Below, in pieces: positions 1-9,092 of a DNA stretch of 64,000 nucleotides; the first letter of the stretch is position 1; every line of letters starts with the position of its first letter. The DNA lies in NCBI GenBank assembly GCA_020161435.1, contig JAIUNV010000005.1:33325-97324 (forward strand), written 5' to 3'. The position numbers and the translations under genes are program-made. The notes under the pieces are model-generated. The model was not told the DNA's origin. It was given only the letters and a program-made list of their open reading frames with translations, and searched no databases. This stretch comes from Bacteroidota bacterium. GTDB lineage: Bacteria; Bacteroidota; Bacteroidia; Chitinophagales; Chitinophagaceae.

Positions 1-2
1 CC

Positions 3-1178
3 GATACCGTGCTGCGGGTGGGCTATGCCAAGGTAAACATTACGCCCAAACATGCCGTGCCCACAGCGGGCTATGGCAAGCGGGAGGGCAGGCCCGTGCT
101 GCAGGTACACGATAGTTTGTATGTACGCACCCTGTGGTTGCAGCAGGGCAATACCAAGGCCGCTATTGTGAGTGCCGATTTGCTCATTATTCCACCCGAG
201 GTTTCACAACTGGTAAAGGCACAGGTGTCAGCCGCCGGTATCGAGTGGAACAATGTATTCATCGGTGCCACGCATACGCACAACAGCATGGGTGGCTGGG
301 GCAAAAACTACATTGGTGAATTGTTTGCCGGCACTTACAATCAGGAGTTGGTCAACAATCTGGCGGCGCAAATCATTCAGAGCATGGCACTGGCAGCCAG
401 GCATGCCACGGGTGCACAGCTGGTATACGAAGAACGGCAGGCACCACAGCTGGTGCGCAACCGGGTGCTGGGCGATTCGGCGCCCGAGTACCATGTGTTG
501 CATTCATTGCAAGCCGTGTTGCATAGTGGCGAGACCGTGTCACTACACAGTTTTGCGGCCCATGCCACTACCTTGAGTGATTCGGTGATGCAACTCAGCC
601 GCGATTATCCGGGTGCTTTGCTGGCACAGCTGGAGCAGCAGCAACCATTTGCCATGTACATGGCAGGTGCGGTGGGCAGCATGGGGCCGGTGGAGCCAGC
701 GGGCAGCGATTGGCAGCAACTCTCATTCATGGCCAATGGTTTGGCCGATACATTGCAACATGGCGCATTCAAAAAAACGGTACCACTCGGCGATGTACTG
801 TGGCCGGTAACACTGCCGCTAGAGCTACGGGAGCCGCAGTGGCGGTTTTCGCAAAACTGGTGTTTCCGGCATTGGTTGTGGAGCCGTTTGTATGGCGATT
901 ATCCGGCCGAAGTAAAAGCCCTGAAAATTGGCGACCTCTTACTGGTGGGCATGCCCTGCGATTTTGGTGGCGAACTGATGGCGCCGCTGCAAGCCTATGC
1001 ACAGCAAAAGGGCAAACACCTGATGGTAACCAGTTTTAACGGTGGCTATTGCGGCTACATTACCCCCGACAACCGCTACGATGCCGAAGGCTACGAAACA
1101 AGGGTGATGAACTGGTTTGGCCCGGGCAATGGAGCGTATTTCAGCGAAGTGATACGCCGGCTGGTAGATATTATGTAA
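3..1178 (+). CDS. Neutral/alkaline ceramidase-like N-terminal domain protein (5' partial)
   Basis: The reading frame is open to the left edge, so the true start lies outside the window; the GTG at 9 is only the first possible start codon inside it. Numbered from that GTG, the protein shows an N-terminal YAKVNITP stretch, a GATHTHN motif with His89 and His91, and an AAHATTL segment with His185. These are the kind of zinc-ligand positions found in the neutral/alkaline non-lysosomal ceramidase family. The last 30 residues (YITPDNRYDAEGYE) also resemble that family. Bacterial members often act on unknown amide or lipid substrates, so ceramide hydrolysis is not certain. No C-terminal immunoglobulin-like domain follows, so it is shorter than full neutral ceramidases. 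A DUF2723 gene follows 150 bp downstream on the same strand. Confidence 0.75.
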   Translation, partial: DTVLRVGYAKVNITPKHAVPTAGYGKREGRPVLQVHDSLYVRTLWLQQGNTKAAIVSADLLIIPPEVSQLVKAQVSAAGIEWNNVFIGATHTHNSMGGWGKNYIGELFAGTYNQELVNNLAAQIIQSMALAARHATGAQLVYEERQAPQLVRNRVLGDSAPEYHVLHSLQAVLHSGETVSLHSFAAHATTLSDSVMQLSRDYPGALLAQLEQQQPFAMYMAGAVGSMGPVEPAGSDWQQLSFMANGLADTLQHGAFKKTVPLGDVLWPVTLPLELREPQWRFSQNWCFRHWLWSRLYGDYPAEVKALKIGDLLLVGMPCDFGGELMAPLQAYAQQKGKHLMVTSFNGGYCGYITPDNRYDAEGYETRVMNWFGPGNGAYFSEVIRRLVDIM

Positions 1179-1283
1179 GCCTGCGGGTGGCGGTAATCAA
1201 CTTTTAACGACTATCGGTGGGTAAATATGGTTTTGCCATTGCGGCCATTAACTATATTCGCCACCACTTTAAAACCAACGAGC

Positions 1284-1304
1284 AGCCCGGGGTTTGCCCC
1301 GGCT
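1284..1304 (+). other. GC-rich hairpin ahead of the DUF2723 gene
   Basis: An imperfect inverted repeat (AGCCCGGGG, short TTT loop, GCCCCGGCT) sits 24 bp before the next start codon. It has no T-tract, so it could be a weak terminator for the upstream gene or a leader structure. Only the base pairing is seen; the function is a guess. Confidence 0.3.
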
Positions 1305-1327
1305 GTACATGCTAATCTGAATTGTAT

Positions 1328-4300
1328 ATGAAGTTTAACCGGTTGAACAACATTGTAGGTTGGATCGTGTTCCTCATTGCCAGCACCGTTTACATTATGA
1401 CGGCCGAAAAAAATGGCAGCCTCTGGGATTGCGGCGAGTTTGTAGCCAGCTGTTTCAAATTGCAAATTCCGCACCCACCGGGTGCTCCCATGTTTGTACT
1501 CATTGGTCGTTTTTTCATCGTGTTGTTTGGTGATGATCCGGCTACCGCCGCTAAGGCGGTAAACATCATGAGTGCTCTGGCCAGCAGTTTCACCATTTTG
1601 TTCCTGTTCTGGACTATTACGCATTTTGCCCGTAAGCTGGTAAACCCCGTGGTAGAAACCATCAACGATACACAGGCCCTCACCATTATGGGTGCGGGTG
1701 TAGTGGGAGCGTTGGCTTATACATTCAGCGATTCATTTTGGTACAGCGCCGTAGAAGGCGAAGTATATGCGTTAAGTTCTTTCTTTACTGCCCTGGTATT
1801 TTGGGCCATGCTCAAGTGGGAGCATCAGGTAGATAAAGATGCCCGAACCGATGCAGGCACCGGCCATAGCAATGCCGACCGCTGGATTGTGTTCATCTTC
1901 TTCATGATGGGCCTTAGCATTGGTGTGCACCTGCTCAACCTGCTGACCATCCCCGCCATCGTAATGATTTATTACTTCAAGCGGTACAGCGTTACCAAGT
2001 GGGGTACATTCTGGGCATTTGTGATTGGTTGCGTTATCACTGGTGTGGTACAAAAGTTTGTGATTCAGTACAGCATCAAAGGCGCTGGACATTTCGATAT
2101 TTTGTTTGTCAATGATTTTGGCCTGCCTTTCTTCAGTGGCTTCACATTTTATTTCGTGGTATTAGCAGGATTGATTTTCTGGGGCTTAAGGCTTAGTCGG
2201 AATTCTGAAATTGATTCGACTCATTTTGCAATTTGGCTAATAGTTTTTATTGGATTTATTGTTTTCCCCTTTTTTACGGGTGGAGAAATGCCAATCCGAG
2301 TTTTAAGACTTATTGTAATCATAGCATTAGGCTTGATTTCTGCATATTTTGGACATAAAAAAGTAGGACACTTTTTAAGGCTTGGTCTTTGGTGTTTCAC
2401 TTTCATGCTGATAGGTTATTCAACCTACCTCACCACCATGATTCGCTCCAGCGCCGACCCCGGTGTGGATATGTATAACGTAGATAACCCCATGAGTTTG
2501 GTGGGCTATCTCGGTCGTGAGCAGTATGGCGATTTCCCGTTGGTATACGGACAAGTGTTTACAGCACAAAGCCGCAATACCAGCCGCGAAGAAGGTGCCA
2601 TGCGGTATCAGAAAAGCAAAGAGAATTACATAGAGCTGGGCAATGATGTAAAAGAAGTGTATGACCCGGCCGATATGATGTTCTTCCCCCGTGTATGGGA
2701 CCGCAGCAACGATCAGCAGCATGCCAACTACTACGCCGATGTGCTGGGTATTGGCCGCACCGACGACCCCAAAATGCAGAGCCCCGAAACCGGTCCCTAC
2801 GAACGTCGTCCTACGTTTGCCGATAACATCCGCTTTTTTGTAGGCTACCAAACCTACTGGATGTACCTGCGCTACTTTATGTGGAACTTTGCCGGTAAGC
2901 AAAACGATGTGCAGGGCGTGTATGCCAGCAACGTACGGGATGGCAACTGGATTACCGGTATTTCATTTATCGATGACTTGATTTATGGCCCGCAAAGTGC
3001 CATGCCCGAAACGGCTAAAAACAACAAGGCCAACAACAAACTGCTGGGGCTTCCATTGATACTTGGTTTGTTTGGTTTGTTCTTCCAATACTACCGCCAC
3101 CGCAAAGACTTTCTGGTAAACGGACTGCTGTTCTTCTTTACCGGTATGGCTATTGTGGTGTACCTCAATCAGGCGGGCAATCAGCCACGTGAACGTGACT
3201 ATGCGTATGTGGGTAGCTTCTACGCGTTTGCCGTATGGATTGGTTTGGCCGTGCCGGCCTTTGTATTGCTGGCAAAAGAAAATGCGCTGAAGCTGTTGCA
3301 AAAAATATTGATTGGTGCCGGCGTGGTGTATTTGCTGGCAGCCATGAGCGGCTCTATTGCTACGCAAGATGGCAAAGCCTTTATTGGCCTGGCATTACTT
3401 GGTGTAGTGGGTACGGCTGTTGTAGCTGGTATTTTCTTTTTGCTGAAAGCATTGAAATCGGAAAAAGCCATTGCTACCGGAGCTTTTGCTATCACTTTGC
3501 TGGCGGCTCCTGCATGGATGGCCACGCAAGAGTGGGACGACCACGACCGTAGCAACAAAACCATGGCTCCCGATCTGGCGGTGGATTACCTCAACAGTTG
3601 TGCTCCCAATGCCATCCTGTTCAGCTTCGGCGATAACGATACTTACCCCTTGTGGTACGCACAGGAAGTGCTCGGCATTCGCCGCGATGTGCGGGTGATT
3701 AACTACAGCCTGTTGGGGATAGATTGGTACATCAACCAGCTGCGCTACAAGGTAAATGCCAGTGATGCCATGGATGTGATTTGGAGTGCCGAGCAAATTG
3801 AAGGCGACAAACTCAACTACGCATTGTACCAGCCACGTCCTGGCTACGAAGGCCCGCAAAACCTGTACAGCATTTTGAAAGATTGGGTAGGTACAGCAGA
3901 TATGCAAAAAATGTACACCGAACAAGGTGAGCCATTGCCAATTTATCCAACCAATAGTTTTTACCTGCCGGTAGATATAAATCTGGTATTGAAAAACGGA
4001 ACTGTAAAAGCAACCGATGCGGTGGTAGATACGGTACAGTTTCAGGTGCCCAAGCAAATCATGTTTAAAAATGATTTGGCGGTGTTGGCCGTTATTGCTT
4101 CTAATAATTTCAAGCGTCCTATTTACTTCACCAGCAAGTTTGATGAGTTGGGTTTCCAAAACTATTTGCGCCGCGATGGTATGACCTACCGCCTGGTGCC
4201 TGTTGCCGGTGATGAAGTGAATACCGAGTGGGCTTACGAAAAAATGATGAAGGAATTTAAGTTTGGCAATGCGGAAACACCGGGTGTTTATTTTGATGAA

Positions 4301-4753
4301 GAAAACCGCCGCCACCTCAATAACCTGCGTCAGGCTTATGCCGATGTGGCCATTAGCCTTTCTAATAAGGGTCAAAAGGATAGTGCACAAAAACTGCTGC
4401 AGCGGGTAGATAAAATGATGGACAGCACCAACATGCCGTATGGTTTAATCAGCCGGTATGCACTGCACAATCAAACCAGCCTCATGCTCATGGAAGCGGC
4501 CTACCGTGCAGGCGATGAAGCATTGGCACAAAAAATAGGCAATGCTGTTCGCAAAGAACTGAACGAAGAAATGGCCTACTTTGCTGCCATTGGCGATAAG
4601 CGTTTGGAAAGAATGCAGTTGGAGTTTCAGCGATCGCAAATGATGCTGCAAATGCTCGACCAAATGGAAGAAGTGCTGAAGCGTAGCAAGGCACCCGTGG
4701 TAGAAGGTCCTGTAAAAATTGGTGGCGACAGCAATGCGCAACCAGCTCAATAA
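1328..4753 (+). CDS. DUF2723 family multi-pass membrane protein
   Basis: The 1141-residue protein begins with the typical DUF2723 pattern: a short hydrophobic segment, then WDCGEF and an IPHPPGAP motif around residues 35-60. About a dozen hydrophobic segments follow through roughly residue 730, then a large hydrophilic C-terminal half with an acidic/helical end (residues 950-1140). DUF2723 proteins are related to glycosyltransferase-C/O-mannosyltransferase-like enzymes and are common in Bacteroidota, but the substrate is unknown. ATG 1328 is preferred over an upstream TTG at 1322. The stretch 2180-2410, covering roughly residues 285-360, is much more AT-rich (60 G/C in 180 bases at 2221-2400) than the sequence after it (29 in 60 at 2461-2520), yet the frame stays open. 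A strong terminator follows. Confidence 0.85.
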   Translation: MKFNRLNNIVGWIVFLIASTVYIMTAEKNGSLWDCGEFVASCFKLQIPHPPGAPMFVLIGRFFIVLFGDDPATAAKAVNIMSALASSFTILFLFWTITHFARKLVNPVVETINDTQALTIMGAGVVGALAYTFSDSFWYSAVEGEVYALSSFFTALVFWAMLKWEHQVDKDARTDAGTGHSNADRWIVFIFFMMGLSIGVHLLNLLTIPAIVMIYYFKRYSVTKWGTFWAFVIGCVITGVVQKFVIQYSIKGAGHFDILFVNDFGLPFFSGFTFYFVVLAGLIFWGLRLSRNSEIDSTHFAIWLIVFIGFIVFPFFTGGEMPIRVLRLIVIIALGLISAYFGHKKVGHFLRLGLWCFTFMLIGYSTYLTTMIRSSADPGVDMYNVDNPMSLVGYLGREQYGDFPLVYGQVFTAQSRNTSREEGAMRYQKSKENYIELGNDVKEVYDPADMMFFPRVWDRSNDQQHANYYADVLGIGRTDDPKMQSPETGPYERRPTFADNIRFFVGYQTYWMYLRYFMWNFAGKQNDVQGVYASNVRDGNWITGISFIDDLIYGPQSAMPETAKNNKANNKLLGLPLILGLFGLFFQYYRHRKDFLVNGLLFFFTGMAIVVYLNQAGNQPRERDYAYVGSFYAFAVWIGLAVPAFVLLAKENALKLLQKILIGAGVVYLLAAMSGSIATQDGKAFIGLALLGVVGTAVVAGIFFLLKALKSEKAIATGAFAITLLAAPAWMATQEWDDHDRSNKTMAPDLAVDYLNSCAPNAILFSFGDNDTYPLWYAQEVLGIRRDVRVINYSLLGIDWYINQLRYKVNASDAMDVIWSAEQIEGDKLNYALYQPRPGYEGPQNLYSILKDWVGTADMQKMYTEQGEPLPIYPTNSFYLPVDINLVLKNGTVKATDAVVDTVQFQVPKQIMFKNDLAVLAVIASNNFKRPIYFTSKFDELGFQNYLRRDGMTYRLVPVAGDEVNTEWAYEKMMKEFKFGNAETPGVYFDEENRRHLNNLRQAYADVAISLSNKGQKDSAQKLLQRVDKMMDSTNMPYGLISRYALHNQTSLMLMEAAYRAGDEALAQKIGNAVRKELNEEMAYFAAIGDKRLERMQLEFQRSQMMLQMLDQMEEVLKRSKAPVVEGPVKIGGDSNAQPAQ

Positions 4754-4774
4754 GCAGTGAACAAACTGAATATG

Positions 4775-4805
4775 AAAAGCCCGCAGCCATCAGCTGCGGG
4801 CTTTT
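4775..4805. terminator. Bidirectional intrinsic terminator
   Basis: A perfect 12-bp stem (AAAAGCCCGCAG / CTGCGGGCTTTT) with a 7-nt loop lies between the convergent DUF2723 and ICMT-like genes. A-runs and T-runs on both sides let it serve both strands. Confidence 0.9.
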
Positions 4806-4808
4806 CAT

Positions 4809-5249
4809 TTACCACACAAAAGGTATCAGTTTTTTTGTTCGTTGTCTGTATGCAGCATAGTCAGGAAAATGCTGGCACAAGAGTTTTTCTTCGTGTACCA
4901 TTTTGCGTACAATAACCAGTAGCAACGTGATGGCAACAGCCAAACGCCAGTAGCTGCAATGAGCGGTAAGTATAGCTGCTGTGTACAGCAACACCGAACT
5001 GTAATACGGATGACGGATGTACGCAAAAATGCCGCTGCTGATGAGGGTGGCATTTCTTCTTGGCTCCGGAAATACGGTGAGTTTCGATTGGCGGAATGCA
5101 TAAGTTGTTGCCAATGCTATAACCATAGCCAATGTAAAAAGTACGATGCCTGCAGTATTGGCCGGAATAAGCGGGCCGGTGTACATGAGTATGCCAATAC
5201 AACTAAATTGCAGCAACACGAGTACAGTAGAAAGAAGACTAATTTTCAT
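4809..5249 (-). CDS. Isoprenylcysteine carboxyl methyltransferase-like membrane protein
   Basis: This 146-residue protein has about four hydrophobic segments and a C-terminal pattern of IRHPYY (about residue 76), then EEKLL, FPDYAAYRQRT and a final IPFVW. The RHPxY and ExxL...Y motifs form the SAM-binding end of the ICMT / phospholipid N-methyltransferase (PEMT-like) superfamily. Bacterial members methylate unknown lipid or isoprenoid substrates at the inner membrane. Its start codon overlaps the 5' leader of the divergent VWA gene, and its 3' end abuts the shared terminator. Confidence 0.8.
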   Translation of the reverse strand: MKISLLSTVLVLLQFSCIGILMYTGPLIPANTAGIVLFTLAMVIALATTYAFRQSKLTVFPEPRRNATLISSGIFAYIRHPYYSSVLLYTAAILTAHCSYWRLAVAITLLLVIVRKMVHEEKLLCQHFPDYAAYRQRTKKLIPFVW

Positions 5250-5328
5250 GTCAATTTTCGGTTATCGCAACAACCATTGCGCCGTTGCTGTGTTATTTTC
5301 AGGTAATTTAGAGCAAAAGCGTTCATCC

Positions 5329-6426
5329 ATGAAGGGGCATCGGTTTTTGAAGTTTGAAGAAGGCGCAGATGGGAAAAGTAAATTCGATCAACTGCTGGAT
5401 ATTTTTATGCAAATGCTTACCTACACCAATGGTGATGTGAGTGAAGCATTGAACTGGATGAATGAGATAGACCGCAAGTTTGAGCTCACCGATTCCGAAT
5501 ACGGCATGGGCGATTTTATAGATGACCTGAAAGAACGGGGCTACATCTCCGAAGACCCGGAAAAAGGCAACATCAGCATTACACCAAAAACAGAACAAAG
5601 CATTCGCAAACGCAGCCTTGAAGAAATTTTTGGTAAGCTCCGTAAAACAAAGTCGGGCAACCACCAAACGTTTAAGCCTGGTGTTGGTGATGAAATAAAT
5701 CCGGAAACCAAACCCTTCCAGTTTGGTGACACACTGGAGCAAATCGATTTTACCGAAAGCATTCGCAACGCACAAATCAACCACGGCATCGAACGTTTTC
5801 AAATGCATGAAGATGATTTGCACATCCGTGAAACGGATTTTAAAACGCAAACATCTACCGTACTGATGATTGATATCAGCCACTCCATGATTTTGTATGG
5901 CGAAGACCGCATCACCCCGGCCAAAAAAGTAGCCATGGCATTGAGTGAACTCATCACCACCAAGTATCCGAAAGACACATTGGATATTGTAGTGTTTGGC
6001 AACGATGCATGGACGGTAGAAATAAAAGAACTGCCTTACCTGCAAGTAGGACCATACCACACCAACACGGTGGCGGGTATAGAGCTGGCCATGGAACTGC
6101 TGCGCAAAAGAAAAAATCCGAACAAGCAGATATTTATGATAACCGATGGCAAGCCTACCTGTTTGAAAATCGGGAAGCGGTATTACAAAAACAGTTTCGG
6201 CATCGACCGTAAAATTTTCAGTCGTTGCCTCAATCTGGCCGCCCAATGCAAGAAGTTGAAAATACCGATCACTACATTTATGATTGCGACCGACCCTTAT
6301 TTGCAGCGCTTTGTAACAGAGTTTACAGAAACCAATAATGGCAAAGCCTTCTTTGCATCACTCGACAATCTTGGCGCTTTCATCTTCCGCGATTTTGAAA
6401 GTGGCAGAAGGAAGACGCTTTACTAG
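5329..6426 (+). CDS. VWA-domain protein (partner of AAA+ ATPase)
   Basis: Starting at ATG 5329 gives 365 residues (MKGHRFLKF...). The open frame reaches back to 5146, but that extension overlaps the divergent ICMT-like gene and is not convincing. A helical N-terminal region of about 175 residues precedes a von Willebrand A domain. The MIDAS signature DISHS lies at residues 182-186 and an MITDGKPT loop follows further on, so metal-dependent partner binding is expected. The next gene, 118 bp downstream, encodes a ChlI/MoxR-type AAA+ ATPase. VWA-AAA+ pairs of this kind act as chaperone or metal-insertion-like machines in known cases (for example magnesium chelatase D/I and MoxR/CoxE). The substrate of this pair cannot be read from the sequence. 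Confidence 0.85.
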   Translation: MKGHRFLKFEEGADGKSKFDQLLDIFMQMLTYTNGDVSEALNWMNEIDRKFELTDSEYGMGDFIDDLKERGYISEDPEKGNISITPKTEQSIRKRSLEEIFGKLRKTKSGNHQTFKPGVGDEINPETKPFQFGDTLEQIDFTESIRNAQINHGIERFQMHEDDLHIRETDFKTQTSTVLMIDISHSMILYGEDRITPAKKVAMALSELITTKYPKDTLDIVVFGNDAWTVEIKELPYLQVGPYHTNTVAGIELAMELLRKRKNPNKQIFMITDGKPTCLKIGKRYYKNSFGIDRKIFSRCLNLAAQCKKLKIPITTFMIATDPYLQRFVTEFTETNNGKAFFASLDNLGAFIFRDFESGRRKTLY

Positions 6427-6500
6427 TAAAGTTTGCAGTTAGCAGTTTGCAAGCAACAAGGAAGACGAATCACCAAAAAAGGAATTAACAAACAATAGAA

Positions 6501-6544
6501 TATATCAGACATCAGACATCGTATATCAGACATCAGACATCATT
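6501..6544. repeat. Family A dispersed repeat (ATCAGACATCGTA units)
   Basis: The gap between the VWA and AAA+ genes holds four tandem copies of ATCAGACAT with a GTAT insertion, running directly into the AAA+ start codon. The same sequence, in either orientation (TGATGTACGATGTCTGAT), recurs near 11903, 45094, 46089, 52016 and 53216. Confidence 0.85.
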
Positions 6545-8089
6545 ATGAGTAACCATCCCAACATAGCCACCATTGGCCAACTCAAAGCCAGCGGTTATCA
6601 ACCGAAGAGCATCAAGCAAGAAATCAGGGATAACCTGATTCAGAAAATACAAAACAAGCAAGAAACATTTCCCGGCATTTTGGGCTATGAAGACAGCGTT
6701 ATTCCGGATACGGAAAGAGCCTTGCTGAGCCGCCACAACATACTGTTTCTCGGTTTGCGTGGCCAAGCCAAAACCCGCATGGCACGCCAAATGATTGACC
6801 TGCTGGATGAATACATTCCCGTTGTAGCCGGCAGCGATATCAACGATGATCCGTTGAATCCGCTGAGCAAATACGCCCGTGACCTCATTTATGAAAAAGG
6901 CGACGATACACCGGTGGAATGGATTCACCGCAGCCAACGCTATGGCGAAAAGCTGGCCACGCCTGATGTAAGTGTGGCTGATTTGATTGGCGATATCGAT
7001 CCCATTAAAGCCGCCAACCTTAAGCTGAGTTTTGCTGATGAACGGGTGTTGCACTACGGTATCATTCCACGTAGCAACCGATGCATTTTCGTGATTAACG
7101 AGCTGCCCGATTTGCAAGCCCGTATACAGGTAGCGTTATTCAATATTTTGCAGGAAGGCGATATACAGATTCGTGGTTTCAAACTACGGTTGCCACTGGA
7201 TATTTTGTTTGTGTTTACCGCCAACCCAGAAGATTACACCAACCGTGGCAGCATTGTTACACCGCTCAAAGACCGTATCGAAAGCCAGATTCTGACGCAC
7301 TATCCACGCAGTATCGAAACTGCTTTGTCCATTACCGAACAAGAAGCAGCCATCTTACCACAACAAGCTGAGAAAGTTGCCGTGAGTGATTTGGTGAAAC
7401 GATTGATTGAGCAAATTTCTTTCGAAGCCCGCAGCAGCGAGTTTGTAGACAAGAAGAGTGGTGTATCTGCACGTTTGACCATTTCTGCATTGGAAAATGC
7501 GTACAGCACCGCAGAGCGTAGGGCCATCATTCACAATGAACCTGCCACACAAGTGTGGATCAGCGATTTAGTAGGTATCATTCCTTCCATCACCGGTAAA
7601 ATAGAATTGGTGTACGAAGGAGAGCAGGAAGGGCCCTATCAGGTGGCTGTGAACTTGTTGGAAAAAGCTATGCGTTCTGTGTTTGTACAATACTTCCCCA
7701 ATCCGGATGCGTTAAAAAAACGCCGTAACACCGGTAAGCCTTCGCAGCAAGGCAAAGAAGAAGAGAATCCGTACAAGGCTATTGTGAACTGGTTTGATGC
7801 CGGCAATAAAATTGATTTGTTAGTGGATGCCAGCGACCGCGAAAAGATGAATCAACTCTATCAGGTGAGTGGACTACATGCATTGGTGACAAAATTGTTT
7901 AACCGAAGCGATGAAATGGAAACGGCATTGCTCATGGAATTTGTATTGCACGGTTTGGCCTCGTATTCTCTCATCAGCAAAAAAACACTGGATGGCAAAA
8001 TTGAATTCAAAGACCTGATGGGCAGTATGCTCAACTTTGGCGGCAACTTATATGACAATGAAGAATTGTCGGAAGATGATTTTAACTAA
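6545..8089 (+). CDS. MoxR/ChlI-type AAA+ ATPase
   Basis: The 514-residue protein carries a Walker A loop GLRGQAKT at residues 70-77 and a Walker B-like segment IFVINELPDL at 181-190, in which Asn185 takes the usual Asp position; I recall this as typical of the COG1239-like chelatase family. Downstream it has VFTANPEDYTNRGS and LKDRIESQI, the sensor-1 and arginine-finger regions. It belongs with magnesium-chelatase subunit I-like ATPases and is almost certainly the motor partner of the VWA protein just upstream. No porphyrin or bacteriochlorophyll gene is nearby, so chlorophyll synthesis is not implied. ATG 6545 follows repeat sequence with no clear Shine-Dalgarno. A terminator follows the stop. 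Confidence 0.85.
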   Translation: MSNHPNIATIGQLKASGYQPKSIKQEIRDNLIQKIQNKQETFPGILGYEDSVIPDTERALLSRHNILFLGLRGQAKTRMARQMIDLLDEYIPVVAGSDINDDPLNPLSKYARDLIYEKGDDTPVEWIHRSQRYGEKLATPDVSVADLIGDIDPIKAANLKLSFADERVLHYGIIPRSNRCIFVINELPDLQARIQVALFNILQEGDIQIRGFKLRLPLDILFVFTANPEDYTNRGSIVTPLKDRIESQILTHYPRSIETALSITEQEAAILPQQAEKVAVSDLVKRLIEQISFEARSSEFVDKKSGVSARLTISALENAYSTAERRAIIHNEPATQVWISDLVGIIPSITGKIELVYEGEQEGPYQVAVNLLEKAMRSVFVQYFPNPDALKKRRNTGKPSQQGKEEENPYKAIVNWFDAGNKIDLLVDASDREKMNQLYQVSGLHALVTKLFNRSDEMETALLMEFVLHGLASYSLISKKTLDGKIEFKDLMGSMLNFGGNLYDNEELSEDDFN

Positions 8090-8101
8090 TCTATCGTTCT
8101 C

Positions 8102-8135
8102 ATCATCCCCGGCAATAGTCGGGGATGATTTTTTA
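8102..8135 (+). terminator. Intrinsic terminator after the VWA/AAA+ pair
   Basis: A 10-bp stem (ATCATCCCCG / CGGGGATGAT) with an 8-nt loop is followed by a T-run, 12 bp after the AAA+ stop codon. Confidence 0.85.
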
Positions 8136-8178
8136 TAGCTACTATGTCGCTCAGATTTTGTGCAGCAATCCCAATCCG

Positions 8179-9075
8179 TTATTTACTTGAAGGCAGGCTA
8201 ATTACATCGTACACATTGTTTCGGATGTTGTCGGCCATCTTGTCCATGGGCAGGTCGTTGGTATCGGTACCAAACGGGTCTTCAATTTCTTCAGCAATCA
8301 ACTCCAAACTAGCCAGTACATAAAAAATAAATACTACTACTGGTATGGCAATCCAACCAAGGGTAAAGGCAAAACCCAATGGCAACGTAGCTACATATAC
8401 TGCAATAAACTTTTTAATAAAGCTGCTGTAAGAGTAGGGTATGGGTGTGTTTTTGATGCGTTCGCAAGCACCACAAACCACCATGAGTGATTGCAACTCT
8501 GCATTGATTGTTATCAGTTGCTCACCGGTAATGCGCTGTTGCTGATACAACTGCTGAATTCTTTTTTGCAACGCCAAACTAAACTGCAGCGGCATGTGCT
8601 TGTTGCGGTCGAAAGCCGCCAGCTCCGGATGTTCTGTTTCATCCAACGCATAGCGTGTACTGTCTTTTTGCAAATGCAATTGCAGTTCCTTCGGAAAAAG
8701 TCCCAGCATTTTGCGGCAGTAATTGCGGTTGTCGAAATCATCGGCAGGTAGCATACTATCCAGTTTGATAGCAAGGTTGCGACAATTGTTGACCAAGCTG
8801 CCCCACAGTTTGCGGCCTTCCCACCAACGGTCGTAAGCGCTGTTGGTACGAAACACCAGCAGCATGGAAATAGCAAAGCCCAGCAATTGGTGCATGATGG
8901 GAATATTTTTTACATATGCCTGATTCGCCAGTTTCAGGTAATGCATTTCCAGCCAGGCCACACCGCCGGTGTACAAGGCCAGCAGTATAAGCATGGGCAA
9001 TAGTTTGCGAAATGTATCGGCCTTATGAAATTGAAACAATGGTTTCAACCAGTCTTTCGAATTGTAGTACTGCAT
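8179..9075 (-). CDS. Bestrophin family ion channel
   Basis: The 298-residue protein has the bestrophin layout: a hydrophobic segment near residues 25-45, a second near 65-80 running into the conserved RTNSAYDRWWEGRKLWG stretch, and two more hydrophobic segments near 215-260. It ends in the typical EDPFGTDTNDLPMD motif. Bacterial bestrophins are pentameric inner-membrane channels, and the best studied one conducts cations. The length matches the bacterial family. It lies on the opposite strand from the AAA+ gene and 17 bp downstream of the SDR/DUF2867 gene stop, so it may share that transcript. Confidence 0.9.
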   Translation of the reverse strand: MQYYNSKDWLKPLFQFHKADTFRKLLPMLILLALYTGGVAWLEMHYLKLANQAYVKNIPIMHQLLGFAISMLLVFRTNSAYDRWWEGRKLWGSLVNNCRNLAIKLDSMLPADDFDNRNYCRKMLGLFPKELQLHLQKDSTRYALDETEHPELAAFDRNKHMPLQFSLALQKRIQQLYQQQRITGEQLITINAELQSLMVVCGACERIKNTPIPYSYSSFIKKFIAVYVATLPLGFAFTLGWIAIPVVVFIFYVLASLELIAEEIEDPFGTDTNDLPMDKMADNIRNNVYDVISLPSSK

Positions 9076-9092
9076 GCTGCAAAGTAATGGGC

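Noticed and set aside
3395..4390. Long minus-strand frame (331 codons) inside the DUF2723 gene
   Set aside because: It is the antisense of a well-supported gene, has no recognisable domain, and reads as complement-strand composition.
5323..6246. Minus-strand frame of 307 codons inside the VWA gene
   Set aside because: Antisense shadow of the VWA coding sequence with no domain or start signal.
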